Virus record (IMG/VR): IMGVR_UViG_3300010331_000030
Coordinates: 1 to 31,079 of that record
Reading direction: 5' to 3' (one strand)
Origin: a virus
DNA length: 31,079 bases
A program made the translations under genes and the position numbers. The notes under the pieces were generated by a model. It was not told the DNA's origin and did not search any database. It was given only the letters and a program-made list of their open reading frames with translations. Of this stretch, positions 27,795 to 31,079 are shown piece after piece (positions within the stretch are counted from its first letter, which is position 1; every line of letters begins with the position of its first letter).

Positions 27795-28966
27795 ATTGCT
27801 CCACCTCCTTGATCATTCTGATCTCTTAAAAAACTTTCAGCATCTGTGTAATTTTTGGTTATAAATCTCTTGTCTGCAATTGGATCAGCAATTGGCTCTC
27901 TGCCTAAAAATTTGAGATTGTCATTGATTGTGTTAACTCCAATTCTAAACATGACATCCAATGCATTTGCAATATCTTTGATATCTGCAACTTTAATCAG
28001 GCTTGTGTCTAACTTGACATAAGTCCTCTCAAGATACTCTTTTTTTGTATAGTATTTTCTGTTAATCTCATCAGTGATCAGCTCTGCAATTGGATTGACA
28101 CAAAAAGCCAAAAAATTATTGACTGCCTTTTCAGTGTCTGCCACATTGCCCAATAGCAATGATGGAGGGATCTGAAATCCTATGGCCACAAATTGAAACA
28201 CATCATCAATGAGCTGCTTGACATCTCTGCTGTCAGATCCTGACTTATAGCCGGATGTTGACAAATCCTGATATTTGATGCCATTTGTCAAAGGGATCAC
28301 TGCACCTGACTCAGCCTCAAAAAATCTCCTGATCCTCTCATTTAGCAGCTTTTCAAGGCTTGCCTGAGCCTGATCTGTCTGAGGATATGAGGCCGGGATC
28401 TCAAGAGCTCCTCTTTTTGCATTGGATCTCTTATAATTGCTCTCACTGTACCCAATCAGCTCGCCATATCCCTGATATAGAGAGTCAATGATTGTCTTGA
28501 TTTTCTGATCATGCAGCTCAAAGTGAAACACATCTTTTTCTTTGAGATTTTCCCTGAGTATATAATCATTGATTTTGATGTTTTTATACTCATTATCCTT
28601 GAGAGCAAACTCACTCTTGTCAAAGCTATCAGCAACATATAACCCTGCCATGCCTTTTGGCATTACCACAAGACACTCATTGTCATACACAAGTTTATGC
28701 ACAACATCTCTCCAAAATTTAGAGGCTGATTTGTTTTGATTGGCTTGCACATTAAATAAATAATAATTATCCTGTCGCACAGGATTGCCTTTTTGATATG
28801 TGACAAATTCTGATCTGCTGACTGCATTTGCAATCAGATTGACTGATGCCTGTATTGCAAGCTCTTTATAAAATATCCCTGCACTCAGATTGCCTGCCTC
28901 CACAGCACTCAGATCAAGAGTCCCATCAGCACTAAAAAGACTGATAAAAAAATCCTTTATGCCCAT
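27791..28966 (-). CDS. portal protein
   Basis: A 391-residue HK97-family portal. Features: N-terminal ELAIQASVNLIANAVSRSEF, wing strands, and the crown/stem motif AIGFQIPPSLLLGNVADTEK followed by NNFLAFCVNPIAELITDEIN. It forms the dodecameric ring for DNA entry and exit. TAAGGAGGGACAG precedes the ATG; terminase ends 14 nt upstream and the protease start overlaps its stop. Confidence 0.95.
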   Translation of the reverse strand: MGIKDFFISLFSADGTLDLSAVEAGNLSAGIFYKELAIQASVNLIANAVSRSEFVTYQKGNPVRQDNYYLFNVQANQNKSASKFWRDVVHKLVYDNECLVVMPKGMAGLYVADSFDKSEFALKDNEYKNIKINDYILRENLKEKDVFHFELHDQKIKTIIDSLYQGYGELIGYSESNYKRSNAKRGALEIPASYPQTDQAQASLEKLLNERIRRFFEAESGAVIPLTNGIKYQDLSTSGYKSGSDSRDVKQLIDDVFQFVAIGFQIPPSLLLGNVADTEKAVNNFLAFCVNPIAELITDEINRKYYTKKEYLERTYVKLDTSLIKVADIKDIANALDVMFRIGVNTINDNLKFLGREPIADPIADKRFITKNYTDAESFLRDQNDQGGGAI

Positions 28967-28980
28967 CTGTCCCTCCTTAA

Positions 28981-30654
28981 TTAATAAAATCTGACATCAA
29001 GATCCATGATGCTTGTCTGCATCTCAGGCAGATCTGACTCTATGACCATGCTATGCACAAGAGCCATGAACGGATCATTTTTCCGGGCCCTTGGCTCAAT
29101 TTTGCCATACTTAAAATTGCCAATGTCCTGCCCTTGACTCTTGCCCACTCTGATCATCTTTGTGTTATTTGCTGCCCATCTCAGCATAGGTGCATCACCC
29201 CAAATAAAATATTGATTGACAAATGCACTGTCTATGACCGGGACAACTCTCATGATGTCTGATGGCCGGACAAGTTTTATATTTTTGGCCTCATAATCAA
29301 ATCCAATTGTCTTGAGTGCCCCTGCTAAAAGTGCATATCGGAAATCATCAAGAGCAATCTTGCTGATCTGATACTTTTTGCCAAGCCTTGTAATATATTC
29401 AATGATGAGATCCGGATTGATCTCCACATCATTGACAAGAGTTAGCTTGCCCTCCTTTGCCCATTGTGCATAAGGCACTTTTAGATATGAGAGATGCTTG
29501 CTCTTGAGGCAGAGCCATGAGTGACTGATGTCAAATCTCTTGTCACCCTGTTTAAAATGGAAATTTACTGATGTGATGTCTGTGAGCTTTGAATAATCTA
29601 TACCTACCACACAAGGCTTGCCTGATAAGTCAGGCAGCTCTTTTTCTGTTGCTTTGATGTTTTCCCAATCTGTCACTTGCATCTCAGGATCACCCTCAGG
29701 CAAATTCATCCGTTTGGTCATAAATGCAGTAAATTGTCCGGGATTACGTATATAATCCCTGTACTCTTTTAGCATCTCATCCATCAGATGAGGCAAATAA
29801 GGGAGACTTGGATTTGATTTCTGCCAATTTTCGGCATCATGCACCTCATCCTTTGCATCAAGTCTGCAAATAAATGGCAGCATCCCATTGTCAGGGATCT
29901 CTCCCTTTAAAATCTCAAGGCTCTGCTCAAGCAGGCTGTCAAGAGGACCATCTCTGACATCTCCATTTGTTGTTGTATATGCTCTCCTTGGATGAGGCTT
30001 TTTGCCAAGGCCTGTTGTGAATACATTAATATTTTTATAATCCTGATACTGATGGATCTCATTAAAATAGACAATTCCGGATCTCAGTCCATCCTTGCCT
30101 TTTGGATTATTTGTCCTAAATTTTATTGTACTTTTTGTTTTTTGGGAGACAATCTGCTCCTTTGTCCAATAAAAATGACCTCTCATTTTTGCATTATATT
30201 GAGGATCTTCAAGCACATCCCAAATATCCACAAATGGAGCCATTGCTTGATCCTCACTATTTGCACAGATATCAACATCATACTTTTTGATGCCATTGTA
30301 AGGACTGACAAAGCACCATGACTCAAATGCTATAAATCCATCTTTGCCTGCTCCTCTGCCTATGAGCAAAAACAGATCCGGCCATCTTGGCCTATTGTCT
30401 TTTTTATAATAGGTGCAGGCATGGAGTCCAAGCACAAATTTTTCCCATGTAAATAATTGACCATAAGGGAAATATTGCACCTGCTTGAGATATTTCTCAA
30501 GCTGCTCTTTGTTTATATAAATATCCTCTTTGGCAAATGCCTCCATCACCATCTTCATGAGATCATGCTGCTCTTGGCAGGCTCTGATCTTTCCTGATGT
30601 GACCTGATCCATATATTCCCTGATTTGAGGATGTATCTCTTTATAATTCATCAT
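28981..30654 (-). CDS. terL: terminase large subunit
   Basis: About 557 residues. ATPase: Walker A IGRGAGKDG (about 98-106), Walker B GIVYFNEIH (193-201). Nuclease: acidic residues D353 (VVGIDYSKLTD), D436/D437 (IALDDFRYA) and D527 (KNDPFMALVHSMV). It pumps and cuts phage DNA. There is no clear SD; two in-frame ATG (30654, 30651) lie inside the end of terS, so translation is probably coupled. Terminase_1/HK97-like length and order suggest cos packaging. Confidence 0.96.
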   Translation of the reverse strand: MMNYKEIHPQIREYMDQVTSGKIRACQEQHDLMKMVMEAFAKEDIYINKEQLEKYLKQVQYFPYGQLFTWEKFVLGLHACTYYKKDNRPRWPDLFLLIGRGAGKDGFIAFESWCFVSPYNGIKKYDVDICANSEDQAMAPFVDIWDVLEDPQYNAKMRGHFYWTKEQIVSQKTKSTIKFRTNNPKGKDGLRSGIVYFNEIHQYQDYKNINVFTTGLGKKPHPRRAYTTTNGDVRDGPLDSLLEQSLEILKGEIPDNGMLPFICRLDAKDEVHDAENWQKSNPSLPYLPHLMDEMLKEYRDYIRNPGQFTAFMTKRMNLPEGDPEMQVTDWENIKATEKELPDLSGKPCVVGIDYSKLTDITSVNFHFKQGDKRFDISHSWLCLKSKHLSYLKVPYAQWAKEGKLTLVNDVEINPDLIIEYITRLGKKYQISKIALDDFRYALLAGALKTIGFDYEAKNIKLVRPSDIMRVVPVIDSAFVNQYFIWGDAPMLRWAANNTKMIRVGKSQGQDIGNFKYGKIEPRARKNDPFMALVHSMVIESDLPEMQTSIMDLDVRFY

Positions 30655-30997
30655 CAAAATCAACTCTGTCTATTGGCACAGGCTTGAGGCCAAGCTCACT
30701 GAGTATTTTAAGCATCTGCCCATTTGTTTTATTGAGCTCTGACACAGAGTCATTTTTTTTATGTCCGGATTGACTTGGCCCATTTTCCCAAAATACATTG
30801 ACTCCTCTGATCATCACATCAGCAATAAGCTGATTTTTAATGTCCCATAGTGCCATATAATCCTCAATAAGATCCTCAAAGTGCCTCCCAAATGTGCCAT
30901 TGTCTGTCAATTGCATCAGCAGATCTCTCCTGATGCTCTCTCTATTCTCCACTTGAGACTCATTGCCCATAATTATGACTTTTGCCTTTTTCACCAT
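30641..30997 (-). CDS. terS: terminase small subunit, P27 family
   Basis: A 118-residue protein. The core FEDLIEDYMALWDIKNQLIA, ... GHKKNDSVSELNKTNGQMLK, ILSELGLKP is the P27-type (Terminase_4) small terminase pattern. It binds the packaging site and feeds DNA to TerL. An exceptionally strong SD (31001-31013) precedes the ATG, and the gene overlaps terL by 11-14 nt. HNH (93-416) would lie directly upstream on a circular map. Confidence 0.9.
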   Translation of the reverse strand: MVKKAKVIIMGNESQVENRESIRRDLLMQLTDNGTFGRHFEDLIEDYMALWDIKNQLIADVMIRGVNVFWENGPSQSGHKKNDSVSELNKTNGQMLKILSELGLKPVPIDRVDFDDEL

Positions 30998-31000
30998 TAT

Positions 31001-31013
31001 GGATCACCTCCTT
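31001..31013 (-). promoter_or_regulatory. full-length anti-SD complement before terS
   Basis: Minus strand AAGGAGGTGATCC, 3 nt before the ATG (9 nt from GGAGG). It is complementary over 13 positions to the conserved 3' end of bacterial 16S rRNA (GGATCACCTCCTT), the longest SD in the window. Confidence 0.85.
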
Positions 31014-31079
31014 GCAAATTTAGAGATTTTTCATGCCCCTCCCATCATGAGAGATTTTAAATATTTCTCTCTTGGCTAA
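31014..31079. other. non-coding end segment, possible half of the cos region
   Basis: No gene. AGAGATTTT occurs twice on the plus strand (about 31021 and 31051), 30 bp apart, flanking a G/C-rich GCCCCTCCC. Short direct repeats near terS are typical terminase-binding sites, so with 1-92 this is the cos candidate region. Inference only. Confidence 0.35.

Noticed and set aside
1-31079. Integrated prophage with host flanks
   Set aside because: No host gene, no second att copy, and the att site is intact between int and lysis genes.

Overview
The window looks like the complete genome of a temperate, low-GC, long-tailed phage (siphovirus type, HK97-like head) of a Gram-positive host, most likely a Bacillota. 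The evidence is AGGAGG-type ribosome binding sites, an A118-like holin, an amidase with a peptidoglycan-binding domain, RinA/ArpU-style regulators, a DnaD-type replication protein and a LexA-like repressor. No bacterial housekeeping gene is present, and every phage module occurs once. The integrase and lysis genes sit next to each other around one undivided attachment site. In an integrated prophage that site would be split and the two modules would lie at opposite ends. HNH nuclease opens the window and terminase small subunit closes it, and these are normally neighbours. I therefore infer a circular genome (or circular map) cut between HNH and terS. The att core matches the 3' end of a tRNA-Ser.

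Layout: almost everything is on the minus strand and is transcribed from high to low coordinates. The lysogeny cassette (repressor 12742-13392, integrase 13407-14546) is on the plus strand and faces away from the early promoter near 12576-12604. The early block runs from 12524 down to a terminator at 3032-3062. It holds a Cro-like protein, an excisionase-like protein, membrane and small unknown proteins, an XRE regulator, the replication initiator with iteron-like repeats, RusA resolvase, three stacked regulator candidates (sigma-region-4-like, HTH, RinA-like) and a run of small zinc-ribbon proteins. A second short unit (2920 to 1387) starts at a palindromic promoter/operator near 2974-2999. 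A candidate activator-dependent late promoter (1344-1375) is followed by a leader of about 170 nt with a hairpin and an intrinsic terminator. It leads into 860-1162, HNH and, across the window ends, terS, terL, portal, protease, capsid, connectors, tail and lysis, ending at a terminator at 14801-14837.

The most notable features are in the virion genes. The major capsid gene ends in UGA, and the same frame then continues into a cadherin-like Ig domain that has no ribosome binding site of its own. The conserved start of that domain lies between the stop and the first possible start codon, so readthrough is the simplest route to it. The tail chaperone carries an A-AAA-AAG -1 slip site leading to a 55-codon T extension. 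The major tail protein ends in an InlB B-repeat-like domain. The tail hub carries a sialidase-like propeller at its N-terminus and a discoidin domain at its C-terminus, and a second discoidin protein follows. Head, tube and tip would thus all display adhesion-type domains.

Base composition is also unusual. CpG is strongly depleted except inside CCGG: in two hand-counted stretches totalling about 4 kb, 12 of only 25 CpG sites lie in CCGG. All functional names are from reading motifs by eye; no database search was possible.
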